This document shows positions 1-12,396 of a DNA stretch of 64,000 nucleotides, in pieces. This DNA is from Cycas panzhihuaensis (Eukaryota; Cycadophyta). How positions within the stretch are numbered: position 1 is the stretch's first letter; every line of letters starts with the position of its first letter. The stretch covers positions 135,415,741-135,479,740 of the forward strand of contig CM041465.1 of NCBI GenBank assembly GCA_023213395.1. Direction: 5' to 3'. Made by a program: the position numbers and the translations under genes. Below the pieces are notes generated by a model. The model did not search any database. It was not told the origin of the DNA and was given only the letters and a program-made list of their open reading frames with translations.

Positions 1-77
1 GTGGCTAGGAGGAATGGGAACGAACTTAAGATGGTAGTTTAGGCTCATTTCAGAGCGTGAATAAGATGATGACTAAG

Positions 78-1345
78 TCATGAGTAGAATTTCTTGAGGA
101 ATTTTACATTAACAACTTTCTCAAAGTCAAGGCCCTCCAAGGTGGCGATCCTATAGGCACCATTATCGAGGCTCCCGAGAACGATAAAGGACTAACCCAT
201 TTGGGTTTGAATTTAGTCAAGCGGTCACAGAGATATTCTAATTTAAGGACATGATCCCTGGGATACAAAGGACAGGAACGAAGGTGTTTGTCGTAGGTCC
301 TTTGTGAGTGGGCTTTGGATGTGAGGTTGGCCTGATAGGTGGTTAAATGTCTCTCATCCAAGGCCTCGAGGTCTAAGATGCGAGCATGACAGATCAACTC
401 CTCATTGATGAGACCTCGAAGGGAAACACGTAAAGAGGGAATCTCCACTTCCAATGGGAGTATCGCCTCAGTCTCATAAACTAGGGAGAACATAGTCATT
501 CCCATAGCAGCACATATAGAGGTACGATAAGCCCACAGGGCAGAAGGGAGCTGAAGGTGCCAGTCTCTCTGAGACTGAGTGACAATTTTCTTTAAGATGT
601 TAACAAGAGTCTTGTTGAACGACTCGACTTGACCATTTACCTGGGGGTAATAAAGGGAGGAAGTTTTGTGAGAGATTTTAAATTTCTCACAAAGCTCATC
701 CATCTCCTTGTTACAAGAAGAGGTCCCGTTGTCAGTAATTAAGACATCAGGAATCCTAAAGTGGCAAATGATGTGCTGGTAAATAAAAGTAGCTATCATC
801 TTACCAGGGGTAGTCTTTAGAGGGATGGCTTCCACCTATTTAGTAAAGTACTCCATAGCAGTCAAGATAAACTTATGCTGCGATGAAGAAGGTGGGGATA
901 TAGCCCCAATGAGGTTTAGACCCCACTAAGCGAAAGGCCATGGAGATATGATAAGATGCAGGGCCTCAGAAGGTACATGGGAGATGTTAGTATACTCCTA
1001 ACATCGCCAACATCTCAAAGCAAAGGCATGGGCATCCTTGAAGAGGGACGGCTAATAGTAACCCATATGAAGGATCGTCTGGGCCATGGATTGGTCCCCA
1101 AAGTGACCCTTACAGATGCCATGGTGGCATTCGCAGAGTATTTAGTCTGCTTCATTAGGAGTGACGTAATGGAGTTGGATCCCATCGAAAGACCTCTTGT
1201 ACAATACTTCGTCCGTGAGGAAGTATTGCCTAGCAAAGGTTCGGATGCGAGATCTAATCTTATTGCTAGCTCTAGGGCAGTACTACTGCTATGTGAGGTA
1301 CCACACAACGTCATCACACCACTCGCTATCCACAAGCAGATGGGA
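78..1345 (-). pseudogene. Integrase of element I (broken)
   Basis: Integrase inserts the cDNA copy into the host genome. The minus strand encodes an HHCC zinc-binding region (about 1190-1000), the catalytic core and a C-terminal tail ending at a stop near 78. Acidic residue 2 is present in TDNGT and the catalytic Glu in QVESFN. The first Asp is changed: LNLIGA here against LDLTGA in element J. A stop interrupts the core near 839 where J has Trp, another replaces a Gln near 928, and a frameshift near 170 breaks the tail. Residue-by-residue similarity to the J integrase is high. No chromodomain is seen after the tail, which fits the Tat/Athila branch rather than chromoviruses. Confidence 0.9.
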
Positions 1346-2800
1346 AGGAATTCCCTGAATGGTTAAGATAGACTCATCAGGAAGAGAATCGTCAATAGGG
1401 GCATTAAGCAAGTTAGGGATAGGGGCATCTATGAGTTGTTCAACCACTACCATCCCTTTCTTCAATTTCTGGTTAATGATATGAAGATTAAACTCCTGAA
1501 GCAGGATGACCCAATGACCATCCCTACCTGTCAGGTCTGAACGAGTAAGTAGATATCACAAGGGATCAGACTGGACAATCACCTTGGTAGTATTACCAAG
1601 CAAGCAATGTCTAAACTTCTTAGTTGCGTAAACCAAGGAGAGACATTCCTTCTTGGATGGGGAGTAGTTGAGTTCAGCAGCCACAAGGGTATGACTGATA
1701 AAGTAAATGGCTCTCTCTACTCCTGAATCATCCTCCTAAGCTAACATAGCACCCAGGGACTCATCAGTCACCGAGGTGTAGAGAATGAAGGGCCTATTAA
1801 AATAAGGGGGCACCAACATAGGAGAAGAAGTAAGGGCTTCCTTAAGTCCTTCGAAGGCTTATTGGGTCTTATCAAACTAAACAAATGGGGCTCCCTTCTT
1901 CAATAGGTTGGTCAAAGGTTTGGTGCTCATGGCGAAGTCTACCAGGAAGTGCTTGAGGAAACCAAGCCTACTTAGAAACGACTTGATTTGTCGCTGGGTT
2001 CTAAGAGGCGGCATATCAAGGATTGCCTTGAGTTTATTAGGGTCAATCTGAATTCCCTATTTTGACACAAGAAATCCAAGGAGTTTGCTAGAAGTAATGA
2101 CAAACACACATTTGAGTGGGTTTAGGCTTACATGGTACTTGAGGCACCGCGTGAAGATAGCCCACAAGTCCAAGGGATGATGGGCTCTAACACATGAAAG
2201 ACCCATCATGTCATCCATAAAGACCTCCAATGTGTTGTCAATGAGGTCATGGAAGATAAAATGCATCACCCTTTGGTAAGTAGCACCTGTATTTTTAAGA
2301 CCGAAGGGCATTGCCTTGTAGGCAAAGGTACCCCATATAGTGGTGAAGGTCATCTTGTGGCAGTCTTTAAGGGATATTTAAATCTAATTGTAGCCAGAGA
2401 AGCTGTCCATTAAGGACATAACCTTAAACCTGGCAGTTCGATCAATGATTTGATCGATGAAATAGAGCGGAAAGTTGTCCTTATGACATGTGTTTTTGAT
2501 ATCACAGAAATCAACGTATATCCAGATAGTCCTATTCTTTTTAGCAACGAGAACAGTATTGGACACCCATTTAGAGTAGTCGATAGAAGTGATAAGACCA
2601 GCATCCAAAAGTTTCTCGACCTCCATCTTGACTGTGGCTGAGAGTTTAGGGTGGAGAGGACGTTGCTTCTGGCGCATGGGGTGGGCACCAGGAATGGTAG
2701 TGAGATTGTGGGTGATGATGGAGGGGTCGATTCCTTTCATGTCAGAATAATCCCACACGAAGACATCCTGGAACTCTTAGAACAAAAGGAAATATTCCCT
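1346..2800 (-). pseudogene. Reverse transcriptase and RNase H of element I (broken)
   Basis: RT runs from about 2790 down to 2057: an N-terminal stretch with KLLDAGLI and the DFCDIKNTC block, then MDSFSGYN, then the catalytic FMDD box near 2205-2225. RNase H of the usual gypsy type follows (about 2050-1400) and includes the ATKKFRHCLLG-type stretch. The protein is read in one general direction but split by stops near 2384 and 2057 and several in the RNase H. Many stops fall where related proteins have Gln or Trp. Normally RT and RNase H copy the element RNA into DNA in cytoplasmic particles; this copy cannot. No second, archaeal-type RNase H lies between this domain and the integrase. Confidence 0.9.
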
Positions 2801-3664
2801 TACCTCATTAGGAGAGCATTCCACCCCTGCCTTAATGACCTTGCCTGGGGCTAAGACTATGTCTTGGGTCACCCCCATACACATGGCATTCCCCTCCTCG
2901 AAATGGAGAGGGGCAAGGTCAATAGGAAGAGATGGAATAGGGGATGGAGTTGGGTCAGCGAGTATGGACCCAATTGCCAGGACCTTCTAGTGGCCAAGCC
3001 TATGGTGACCAGAAGGAAAGTAGGGCACGATGCCCACTAAGTGCTCAAGCAAGGCTTCATCATATTCAAAGTAATCCACCCCATGGATGTCCTTACTTTG
3101 AATAGATGAAGTGCCAGAGGAAGTGGGGACAACGGGACCATGGTGGTCATCAGGCTGTCCAACCTCCTTAGAAGACTCTAAGAGAGAGTCAAGAAGGGGT
3201 TCTTCGGAAGGATCAAAAGGGAGTTCCTTGGAACCATCACCTACAAGAGGTGATGGAGCGGAAGGATCAATGAGCTGTGGATCAATTCGTGTAATGGCAT
3301 GTGACACAAGGGAGTGACTAGTCTCTCTAACAAGAGGGGTTCTAAGTTGGGACCTAGAATAGGAAGGGTGCCTCCTACTAGTACGGAGGAAAGAAACGGG
3401 GTGAGGAAAGTCCTCATCCTTGCCATGGGACTCATCATCACTAAACAAGGAAAGGTACCCATAGCTCCCAACACCGATAGAAGCAAAGTGAGTAAGACTA
3501 TAGGAAGAAGATACAAGATCTTCTTCAAGATGGAATGAATCAAGTATGTCGATGGAGCAAGCCGAGGCGTGAGTATAAGGGCCTTTGTCTCCCTTCGTAT
3601 GACCATGGTTCGCTTGGTTGGTAGGTCAAGTTTGTTTAATAGGTGGATGTTTGTGGGAAACAAC
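2801..3664 (-). pseudogene. Protease-RT linker of element I pol
   Basis: This stretch joins the protease and RT in the polyprotein. Its longest open part (3448-2987) is acidic and rich in Ser, Pro and His, with no recognisable fold. After a stop at 2987 the frame resumes into a segment ending in VWDYSDMKGIDP, the usual lead-in to gypsy RT. Such linkers are poorly conserved, so the assignment rests on position between two clear domains. Plus-strand ORFs over the same bases are shadows. Confidence 0.65.
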
Positions 3665-4080
3665 CCTCATTCATTCATCATGGATGAACTTAAGTTGCCC
3701 CCAGTAGGTTGAACACACGGTTCCCATCTGATCGAGCCATGGTCGACCTAAGAGAAGATTGTAGTCAACATCGACGTCGAGGACTACAATGTCGGTAAGG
3801 ACAATCTTTCCCTTAAGAGTGAGCGGGATCGAGACAGATCCCAATAGAGTCTTTTTGCTACCGTCATAGCCTTGGCATCGCTATGGAATGGGTTCTAAAG
3901 CGGAAATACCAAGCTCTTGCATAATACACAAGGGCATGAAATTAATGGAAGAATCGTTATCGACAACAGTCCTTCTTAGGGTACAATCAGGTGTGTCAAT
4001 AGTGATGGTGAAAGGGAAGTTCCATTGGTGTTCCCTTTCACAAGCAGGGGGAAGGTCTTTAGGGTCAAAGGAAATGACAG
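3665..4080 (-). pseudogene. Retropepsin-like protease of element I (broken)
   Basis: The aspartic protease normally cuts the Gag-Pol polyprotein. The minus strand shows VVDNDSSIN near 3945-3965, matching the D-x-G-S active site with the Gly changed to Asp. Downstream are ELGI, a GYDGS turn, and the C-terminal hallmark LLLGRPWL near 3745, followed by a KFIHDE tail. A stop lies between ELGI and GYDGS near 3885, at a probable Gln codon. The active-site change alone would probably inactivate the enzyme. Order gag-PR-RT is as expected for Ty3/gypsy. Confidence 0.85.
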
Positions 4081-6684
4081 GCTCATGGCTTTAGGCAATA
4101 CCCAAAGCGTGAATGGGCACGTCACTCAACCCCAAAGCTTCCAAAAGGAGAATTCATTGTTTAGGACAACTTCTAAAAACATTCATCAAGGACATCCCCA
4201 TAGCGATAGTGTGGAGCTCATTAACGATAAAGAAGGGCTTCCCCTTTGCAGTAGGTTGGGTAAGCACCCTTCAAAAATTGTAATGACCAAGATGTACGGG
4301 AATGGTCTTGGGAAGTAATGGGACTTCCAGAAGGTAGGTTTTCAGAAGAAGATCAGAGTGCAGAGCAGAAGAAGAGATGCTAGCTACCTCTTTAACGGCT
4401 TGAGACCGAGTAAGGGTATATAAGGGGATGGCCTTAAGCATTTGGATTACCTTCCTTCCCTTATTCTGGGACCGCAAAGGCGAGGGAGTACATCGGTCAA
4501 GGGAATGCGAGGGAGAAGACAAATCTCGAGCACCCTTCCCCTTATCGCGGGAAGGACGGGAATTCAAGGATCTTCCCCGGTTCTGGTCATTCTTTGGTTG
4601 AGCATTACGATCATGCTCCCCATGTTTAGGGAACGGATACTTATGGACTGGTTGATCAAGGTTGGGCCTTGAGGCCCATTTAGGATGTACGTCATGTTGT
4701 GGAGCATCCTTAGGATGTTGAGGTCTATAATGTAAGTTGTCACAAAAGCACTCCCTATAAATGGAACACCACTTCTTCTCAAGTGAGGAATTTGGCTTCC
4801 TTGCTTGAGAGGACTGGGCGTTACCATCTTAGAGAGGGCAACTTGAGTAGCTTATTGGATTTATTTATTGGAAGTGGGTGATGAAGGAGCTTGCAGTTTA
4901 AGTTCTTTCATCATATGTTCAAATGGACGTATAACAGAGGTGAGCGGATCTAGGGTCTTCTCAGTCGGATGAGAAGAGGACCTAGTGGATTATTGTGGTT
5001 TGGTCTCTTTAGTTTGAGGTGGTGCCTCACGTTGTTGTGAGGGTTTGAGAGGCTTCTTGAGTCCAACCTGGATCTCAATAGCCTCAAGCACTAAACACTT
5101 TGCGATTGCAGAATCACATGTAGTCGTCCCCATCTTAAGGACTTCTACACAGACTTCAGGGCGAAGTGCATTAACAAAGAGATCCCTCTTCAATTCCTCA
5201 AGCAAAGTAGCCTTAGTGAAATAAAGGAGGTCATGAAATCGTTGCACAAAGTTACGATTCATTTCATCGTGACCTTGTTTAAGCAAAAGAAGGGATTTTA
5301 TTCCACTTTCAAATGGACGAGCTACATCAAAATAGTTGATGAATTCATCCACAAGTTACTAGAACAAGAAAATGGAATGGGCAGGCAAGCGATAAAACCA
5401 TTTAAGGGCATCGCCTTGTAAAGAATGTGGAAATAATTTCATTAGAATGTGATCATAGGCCTAGTAATCAATGCATGCCATAGAGAAACTACGGACATGC
5501 CCCGTTGGGTCTTGTGATGAAGTTCCATTGATCTTAGGAACTTCAGGAGGATGAGGCAGCAAATTGGTTCTTAATGCCTCAATAGATAATGGTGTCGATT
5601 TATAATCCATGAAGGGACGTGCCCTTCTTTGGACCATAGGATTAGTAAATGATGTAAGAGGTAATGGACAAGGAATAGATGGGGGTGGTAGACCCATCCC
5701 TCATTGAGGAAGTGCCCCTTGCTGGAAAGGGACTTAAGGATAAGCACTTTGAAAGGAAGCTAGGTTTCCTTGCAAAGGCACAGCATAAGAAGCTATGCAA
5801 GATGGTAGAATAGAAGGGTGTGGAACTGGGTTTTATCTATAAGGGTCGCTCGTGGGTGGTGCAACCCTATATGGATGTAACGAGTCCACCCTGTAAGATG
5901 GAATATGATTCCCTTTACCATGCCCCCAAGGTTGAGAAGTATAACCTAGGGGTACATAAAGGGAAGGACCATTAGGTTGGTTTTGAGTATACGTGGGAGT
6001 GGATCCCACATGACTCGTAGTAGGGGTGTTGGTAGGGCCTCTAGGCCTACTAGGAAATGCATGCACTATGTTAGGAAGTGGCATGTTGGCTTGACTAGGA
6101 AAAGGTATGCTAACCTCAAGCTGGGAGAAGGACATACCACGAGAGGGTCCTGAAGAGCTAGGACCATGATGAGGGATAGAAGGTGCAATAGATGTTCCTA
6201 AGGTAGGTGTAGGGATAGAGCGGGACAAATGTGTAGGCACAAAATGATTACTCGTTGTGGGAGGTGTAGATGCAGATGAAGATGGTGGGATAGGTGCGGA
6301 TGAGGAAGATGGCCCACCACGCAAGATATATTCAAACCATTTAGGACGTGATTGAAGACAAGCAACCCAAAAACACTTGCTAAGGGCTTCAACGATGTCT
6401 GCCGGAGGGGTATCTATGTGATCATAAGAAGTAGATAGGACCTCAAATGAAGTAGACCCCTTAGGGCACTCCTCATAAGAATTATCAACTGGGTGGTAAA
6501 TCTCAAGAGGAGATGGACCCTCTACTGTATGAGTAGAAGGATGAGCATCAAGTGGGTGATGTTGATTACTCGGGTAGTAAATAGGATTGTCACCCTCTTG
6601 GGTGGATCTTGGAATGGAGGTGGGGAACTCATGAGCTCTTAAAGTAAAGGCATGATAAGCCCAATCTGAAGGGTATCCTTCCAT
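4081..6684 (-). pseudogene. Gag of element I (broken, one long reading frame)
   Basis: Gag forms the particle and binds RNA. The start at 6684 gives a 283-residue Ser/Pro/Thr-rich N-terminal part to a stop at 5833. The same frame continues through 5697-5461 and 5352-4990, interrupted by in-frame stops. The retrotransposon gag core is clear: GHVRSFSMA, then FPHSLQGDALKWFYRL (about 5460-5390), then DEFINYF and FVQRFHDLL. A possible eroded zinc knuckle, with Cys and His residues around WCSIYRECFC, sits near 4770-4730 in a shifted frame. Basic low-complexity sequence leads on to the protease. The frame continuity argues for point-mutation decay rather than rearrangement. Confidence 0.82.
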
Positions 6685-6914
6685 TATTGAATTAGAATCT
6701 GACGATGAAAGACGACGATATGCAGGATCTTCTAATAATGAAGGTAAACCATGTAGGCAACATGAGAAGCGTCACATACAAAACTTGCCAACACGTTAGA
6801 AGAAGGAAAAAGATGCAAAGTATGTGTTGGGGGTTGCCCAACAAAAGGAAGAAGTGAAGGAGACCACTAAAAGGTAATAGTACTAACAGGAAGGGATAGG
6901 AACTAGCTCCCTTA

Positions 6915-6940
6915 CTAGCAAGTCCCCAGTATGGTCGCTA
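6915..6940 (-). promoter_or_regulatory. Primer binding site of element I
   Basis: Directly inside the 5' LTR the minus strand reads GCGACCATACTGGGGACTTG. This resembles the GCGACTC...CTGGGGA primer-site context I recall from plant Tat/Ogre elements. The match is imperfect, and the priming tRNA should be confirmed against a tRNA set. Confidence 0.6.
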
Positions 6941-6941
6941 G

Positions 6942-9725
6942 TGGATACATGTCTACGGGATAATCACTATGCTCGATAGGAGTAGTGGTGGTCAATGATA
7001 ATATCAAAAGTGTGGGTGAAAACCTACAAGTAAAGAAAGTACCGCGCAGAGCACCCCGTGCACCGGGGTGCGAGTTTGGGACCTACAGATGGCATCCAAC
7101 TACCTTAAAGTAGCCCTCAATCTGAAGAGAGAATGTATACAAGGGGGGTAGCCTGGATAGACTTAAAAGGAAGGTCCTCCCACCCTTGGATGGCCGGAAG
7201 GGAAGAAGAAGAATCCTCAAAGATTTCCCTATGGTGAAGGGAAATGAACATGGATAAGGTAGGTGAAAGCCTATGATGTAACTAGGTCTCTCTTGGTTAT
7301 TTGGTCAAGGCAAACAAGACCAAGAGAGAGGGAGAAAGAGAGGCACTCAAGCCAAGTTTTCCTTTAGTGACTGAAGGAGCAAAACGAAAAAGGAAAAGGG
7401 GACATAGTGTTACGTATGCAAGTAAGTGATACCAAATAGAATAAACCAAAGAGGGTATATTAGGTTTTATAGGAAAAGGAAAGGGAAGAGGGGGTTTCTT
7501 ATAATGTCCTTTTCCTATATGAGTTACACATATGACATGCAAGCATACAAATGCAAATAGACAACACCATTTACCTTTTTACTTTCATGTGATCTACTTA
7601 GCTAGAGCATAGATTTTAAATAAAAGTGAAAGGGGAAATGGGAGGGGGGTCAAAAGAAAGATGTGCATACCCAGGAGGTGTAGTGGTCAACAGAAGACCT
7701 CACCCACATGCAATGCATGTCCTCATGCCAATCAGTGGATGTATAACCAAGTTTGATGCGAACGATGGGGGCTTCATTACCTTCCCCTTTGTGAAAAGAC
7801 AATGGAATGAAATGAAGCAAATAAAGCAAAGGGAAAAGATGGTAGGTCTTACCTAGATTCAGATGTTTTATACCTTTGCAAGAAAGCACCACACCAACCT
7901 ACACATATAAGGGCTTATCCCTTCCAAGAAGGAGCTACAAAAGAAAAGCTATATATATGCAAGTATATACATAATGCATGTGTTAAAACGTTAGGAAAAT
8001 AACTGATGTACAAAAGCTCCAAAATCCTCTCTTAAGAAAACATGTATATCAAGCAAGATAGAGTGAAGGGAAGCCTCAAGATTGCTAACCCTCTACTAGG
8101 TTCTCCACACAACCCACTAGCACAATGAGATGAGGGTAGAAGATGAGTTATGACAGCTAAGAAGTACAAGGATAAAAGTGACAAAGTGTTGGAGGGATGT
8201 TAAGGTGTATAGTTGCTATGGGTAGCAATCTAGTGTACAAACCTTTACCAATGTTCTCAAGGGGTATCCAACGGTATTAAAGACATGACATGGGTCCAAA
8301 TGGGAGGTGTGCATGCTTGGAATCAGCATAGCAAGGGGCTTCATATGCTGATAATCCAGCGCAGGCCTAAGGCTCACCTACTCTCAATTAACCTAAGAGA
8401 AGCATGGAGCAAGAGAAGAAAAGGTGGGAAGGGGATTGTCCTTAGAGAGTAGGATTAAGTGGGGAATGCCCCCACCTTTCTCTCTTCATCCAACCTTTTT
8501 GGTTCTTCTCCTACTACTCCTTTAAGGAAAACTAGCAGAGGGAAGGTGGAGACCCGGAAGCAACAAGCCAAACTCAATGAAGATGAGTTTTGCTACAATT
8601 AAACCTGAAGAAAACCAATAAACAAATCAAGAAATGGGTCTAACATAGAGATAACATACCACAAATCCTGAGAAAAGGGTTTGAAGGACCTACTGGGATG
8701 ATATAGAGCAGGTCTGCCCCTGCAACCAGTAGAGAAGAGGATTCCTGTAAGGTTTTACAGGAGATATCCTAAGAGACAACTGAAGGAGACACTTGTTGGG
8801 GTGAGTTGGAGAAGAACAATACCAAACTTGCTTGATAACGCCTGGAGAGAAGCTTCCTACCATGGAGGAAGGTTGTTGTAGGTGGATTCTAGCCTAAAGT
8901 TATAGGAAATGTAGGCCTACAAATGCACTTATAGAAGGAAGAGAGAAGGAGCAGAAATTGCAGCAGGAAACAATTGTGTTCAAGAGCAAAAAATGATGTA
9001 AGAGAGGTAAAATGATGAGGGTTTTGAGATTTATACCCATCCCAGCCCTAAATAAGCGAATAGGGTGTGAATAAGACTGAGGTGGATGCGAGGCCATATG
9101 GCGATTCCGTAGGAAACGTGAGAATTGCCACGACAGTTTTTAAAAATAACTTATAACAATTGCACTGCAGTAAACTTTATGGTACCATGGTAAACTTCAC
9201 GGTACTGCTAAGTTTACATTGGTGCTAGACTAAAGAGCCAGAATGGCAAAAATCTAGATTCTGAGAGCCTTGGGAGGTGATGTGGCAGGCCTAGGAGGGG
9301 CTGGGCCTCCTGTCTAGGTAGCTGAGACAGTCTAGAAGGCATGTGGATAAAGGCAAGAAGAGCATCAATGGCCAAAGGTCCCAAAAACAAGGTGTTAGGA
9401 GCTCAAAGTTGAGGCATGAATGGGTCATACAAATTAAAAGAAGCTCAAGGCGGTGTGAAGATAGCATAGAGGGTCGTAAAGTGCTATGGGGATGCCTACT
9501 TTATGGAAAGGTAGGTCCTGTTGTATCGTTATAGGCTCACAATATGACAAGTAGCATGACCAGGCAACAAATACAAAGTGATCATACAAATGAAGCAAGC
9601 AGTCATGCAATGAGGCAACACTTCTATCAACCTTTCCAAAGGAATAGTACAAGTAAAAATGAAGAAGCATACTTGAGCCTGCTTGAGTTGACTTATTCGT
9701 ATCCATTCCCGATAGCTAGGAAACA
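6942..9725 (-). repeat. 5' LTR of element I (2784 bp)
   Basis: On the minus strand it starts TGTTTCC (9725) and ends ...ATCCA (6942), giving TG...CA ends. It aligns along its length with the 3' LTR of element J (55385-57944): matching blocks occur at both ends and internally, for example around 7040-7090 versus 55480-55520, and 9090-9150 versus 57370-57410. Identity looks moderate, so I and J are separate subfamilies or old relatives. Open frames inside it are not conserved between the two LTRs and are taken as chance. Confidence 0.88.
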
Positions 9726-9939
9726 AGTGGTAATACGATTTACTTTCAAGAGCATTACATTTTTTTAAAGTGATTACTTGCATATTTCTTTCAAAGAGTC
9801 TATTTGAAGTTATATATTTTAAGTTTATTGATTTATTGAGTTCTTTAATCCCTTCTAAAGGCACATATTTTTTAAAGAAGTATAAAAAGTTCACTTGGCA
9901 AAAGCATATTTTTTTATATACTAAAGTGTTATATTAAAT

Positions 9940-10487
9940 GACAATCAATCTAAATAAAATATAATTCACTATATTTGATGGTCATGATTTTAAAAAATGA
10001 TGTAAAATAATGCAAACCTACTTTATCATAAATAATCTTTGGAGTTATATATAAGATGAATATGATCTTAATATTAAAGAAGACATTAAAAAAGACAATG
10101 AAGCCTTAGCTATACTATTTTGCACTATAGATGATAATATTTTTTCTAAAGTTTGTGAAATGACAACTTCCAAATCTATATGGGACACTTTAGATTCTAT
10201 TTATCGTAAATGAATTTAACTTTGATATTATTGAGCATGAGAGATACATGCTAGAGCAGATTAATTGTGATGAAAAGACTAAGGAGGAAAATTCAAGTCA
10301 AATACATGATCACATTGTTGCATATGAAGCTGGTCCTTCATTTAAGGGGGAGGAACCTTATGATATAATAGTTACTCACAACACAAAGATTTTGGAAGAT
10401 AAAGTCAAAGTTCCAGGAGATAAAGTTAGAGTTGCATCCATTCACCTTCATTCAAATCAAGCTACATTTACTTGGAGTTTTTTTTGA
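9940..10487 (+). pseudogene. Copia-type gag remnant of element A
   Basis: Translation of the plus strand gives FDGHDF near 9975, then a helical stretch with EDIKKDNEALAILFCTI (10078-10128) and VCEMTTSKSIWDTLDSIY (about 10150-10205). These match the Retrotran_gag_2/UBN2 gag fold of Ty1/copia elements and the intact-looking gag of element B. The last part, from about 10248, is an open frame of 79 codons. A stop after IYRK and a frameshift separate the two halves. Confidence 0.8.
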
Positions 10488-10628
10488 ACCAATCAATGTT
10501 AAAGTGACAGACATTGCTAAAAGGATGATGTGAGTTGATAATGATAAGTTAAAAGATAAATACTCAAAGTTTTTTTCAAGTTCAAGTTTCATAAGTTTAA
10601 ATAAAAGGCAAAGTTGTTCGTGATGACT

Positions 10629-10987
10629 ATTAAGAGGGAGAATGCTAGGGTTAATGTTTATCACCCTACACCCACCTTTCACACATATGAATGCACACAT
10701 GTTAAGGTAAGTTAGGTAAGGTTAAGTTGATTTGAGTTAAGTTGTTGAGTTATACAATATTTTATTGTTGTTTAAATTTTAGGGTTTGAGGAGTTTTTCT
10801 CCTCTCCCAAACTATATATTTAGAGGGGTGTGCAACCCTGGTGTCTTTAGACACTAGCTATATTGGAAATTTGTGATGTATTTACTCAAAGATGGATTGG
10901 ATACAAAGGCTTATGTGTTTATGGAATAATATTTTGACTATTTGATTATGCTCTACTCTATCTCCATCATTGTACAATCCTTTATCA
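10629..10987 (+). repeat. PPT and 3' LTR of element A
   Basis: The purine tract attaagagggagaa (10629-10642) precedes an LTR that starts tgctaggg at 10643 and ends ttatca at 10987 (345 bp). The LTR is homologous, in inverted orientation, to the B LTRs at 11736-12107 and 17609-17996; all share a gtgtctttagacac block (near 10843 here). Confidence 0.8.
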
Positions 10988-11735
10988 AGAAGGTATTTCA
11001 TATAATCCTAACTACCTCCATTAATTGACAAGTTATTATAAGAAATCTTAGCTCTTATCTAAAGGAAGGAAGAAGGAGATTAAGTTATAAAAGAAAAAAA
11101 TGTAATAAGAGATTTTTTTAGATTTTACTAGGCTCTACCAATATACTATATCTTGCCTTTTTTCCTTTCTTTTCTTCTTTCAATCTCTTCATCTATATGT
11201 TCACTTGGCTTAATGGTGTGATATCCTTCATTCTCAAGTCAATATTATAGAAGATAAATTCATGTGAAAATCTTAGGTTATAAGTAGAAGGTTAGTAGTG
11301 GTGGAAGCATTAAATAGGCCAAACTTATAAAGGTGTTACATTTGTTTGTCCATCCAAGGTTAAATCCTTAGTTCATTAGAGACTTTGGATGTCTTTACTC
11401 TTAGTTATTATATAAACTAGTCTCCCTAGGTTAACAAGTTATAATACAAGTTATTTATTCCTATTAATATACCTATAATAATATTTGATATATATATGTA
11501 TGTGTGTATGTATATGTGTGTGTGTGTGTGTGTGTGAGTGAATGAGCTTCAAATTTTTTTATTAAGAGTTATACTAATAGTGAAATTGGTGAATAAATAT
11601 ATATAACAACCTTATGGAATATTTATATAGGAATATGAATATCATCATTGAAATCCTTATTTTTCTTATTTTTCTCAAGCCATTAGTTGGTAGATTATGT
11701 GTTTAAGCTATGTTGGTCTATATAGATATTAATTT
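10988..11735. other. Spacer between elements A and B
   Basis: AT-rich sequence with no coding signal. It holds a (TG)n microsatellite (about 11495-11540). Near 11650-11735 is the left copy of a roughly 90-bp motif whose second copy lies at 18015-18085, on the other side of element B. Confidence 0.6.
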
Positions 11736-12107
11736 TGAAGGAAATAAAATATAGGAGAACAAGTTAGAACATGAAAGAGATAATCAAAACTTCAATACAT
11801 CAATGTTGCATAATAATAAAAGCCATTGTATTCAATCCATATTGTGAAGAGAGTTATAAATGTCTAATATTGAAGGCAGTGTCTAAAGACACCAGGGTTG
11901 CAGACCCCTCAAATTATATAGTTTGGGGGAGGAGGGAAACTCCTTAACCCCTAAATTTTAAATAACAATAAAATAATCATAAATTAACTCAAATTAACAT
12001 AAACTTACCTACACATGTTGAGCACTCACATGCATAAATTGAAGAAGATGAGGTGTGCTCCCTTGGTTAGAAGGTGGGAGTGGAGTGATGACTATTAACT
12101 CCAACAT
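11736..12107 (-). repeat. 3' LTR of element B (372 bp)
   Basis: Minus strand starts TGTTGGAGTTAATAG at 12107 and ends ...CCTTCA at 11736. It is a near full-length direct repeat of 17609-17996 and an inverted repeat of 10643-10987. Confidence 0.88.
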
Positions 12108-12121
12108 TCTCCCCCTCAATA
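12108..12121 (-). promoter_or_regulatory. Polypurine tract of element B
   Basis: Minus strand reads TTGAGGGGGAGAA immediately before the LTR start. This fixes the element's orientation and shows that gag lies directly upstream of the PPT. Confidence 0.85.
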
Positions 12122-12396
12122 ATAATCACAAACACTTGTATTTTCTCTTTAAACTTATGAAATTTGTATTTGAAAAAAACTTTAAAATTCTATCTCTTAA
12201 CTTGATCATTATCAACTTGCTTTAACCTTTCTCCAATGTGTATATCTTTATCATTGAGTAGTACAAAAAAGGTGTAGGTAAATAAAGCTTGATTTGTACA
12301 AAGGTGAATAACTGCCACTTTGACTTTAAATTCTAGAATTTAAAATTTATCTTTTGTAGTCATTATGCTATGAATAACTGTTAAATCATTATAACT

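Larger units (their letters stand above)
1..9725 (-). mobile_element. Element I: Tat-like Ty3/gypsy retrotransposon, 3' LTR outside window
   Basis: Read on the minus strand the order is 5' LTR (9725-6942), PBS, gag, protease, RT, RNase H, integrase, which is the Ty3/gypsy order. No chromodomain follows the integrase, and the primer-site region resembles that of plant Tat/Ogre elements. The pol end lies at about 78, so the 3' untranslated part and 3' LTR lie left of the window. All coding domains carry stops or frameshifts, so the copy is dead. Its outer edge at 9725 abuts the interior of the gag-only element A, so I inserted into A. A 5-bp target duplicate would be 9726-9730 (agtgg), but the other side is not visible. 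The end of element J (55385-64000) is a related but diverged copy. Confidence 0.9.
9731..10987 (+). mobile_element. Element A: 3' part of a gag-only copia-like element (TR-GAG type)
   Basis: Plus-strand order is gag remnant, PPT, 3' LTR, with only about 150 bases between the gag ORF and the PPT and no protease, integrase or RT. The same arrangement in opposite orientation is seen in element B, so the lack of pol is a family trait and not a private deletion. This matches the described class of terminal-repeat retrotransposons with a gag domain. The 5' half was separated by insertion of element I at 9725 and must lie beyond the left edge, if it survives. Confidence 0.75.

Noticed and set aside
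956-1366. 136-codon plus-strand ORF
   Set aside because: Antisense to the element I integrase, which has clear motifs on the minus strand.
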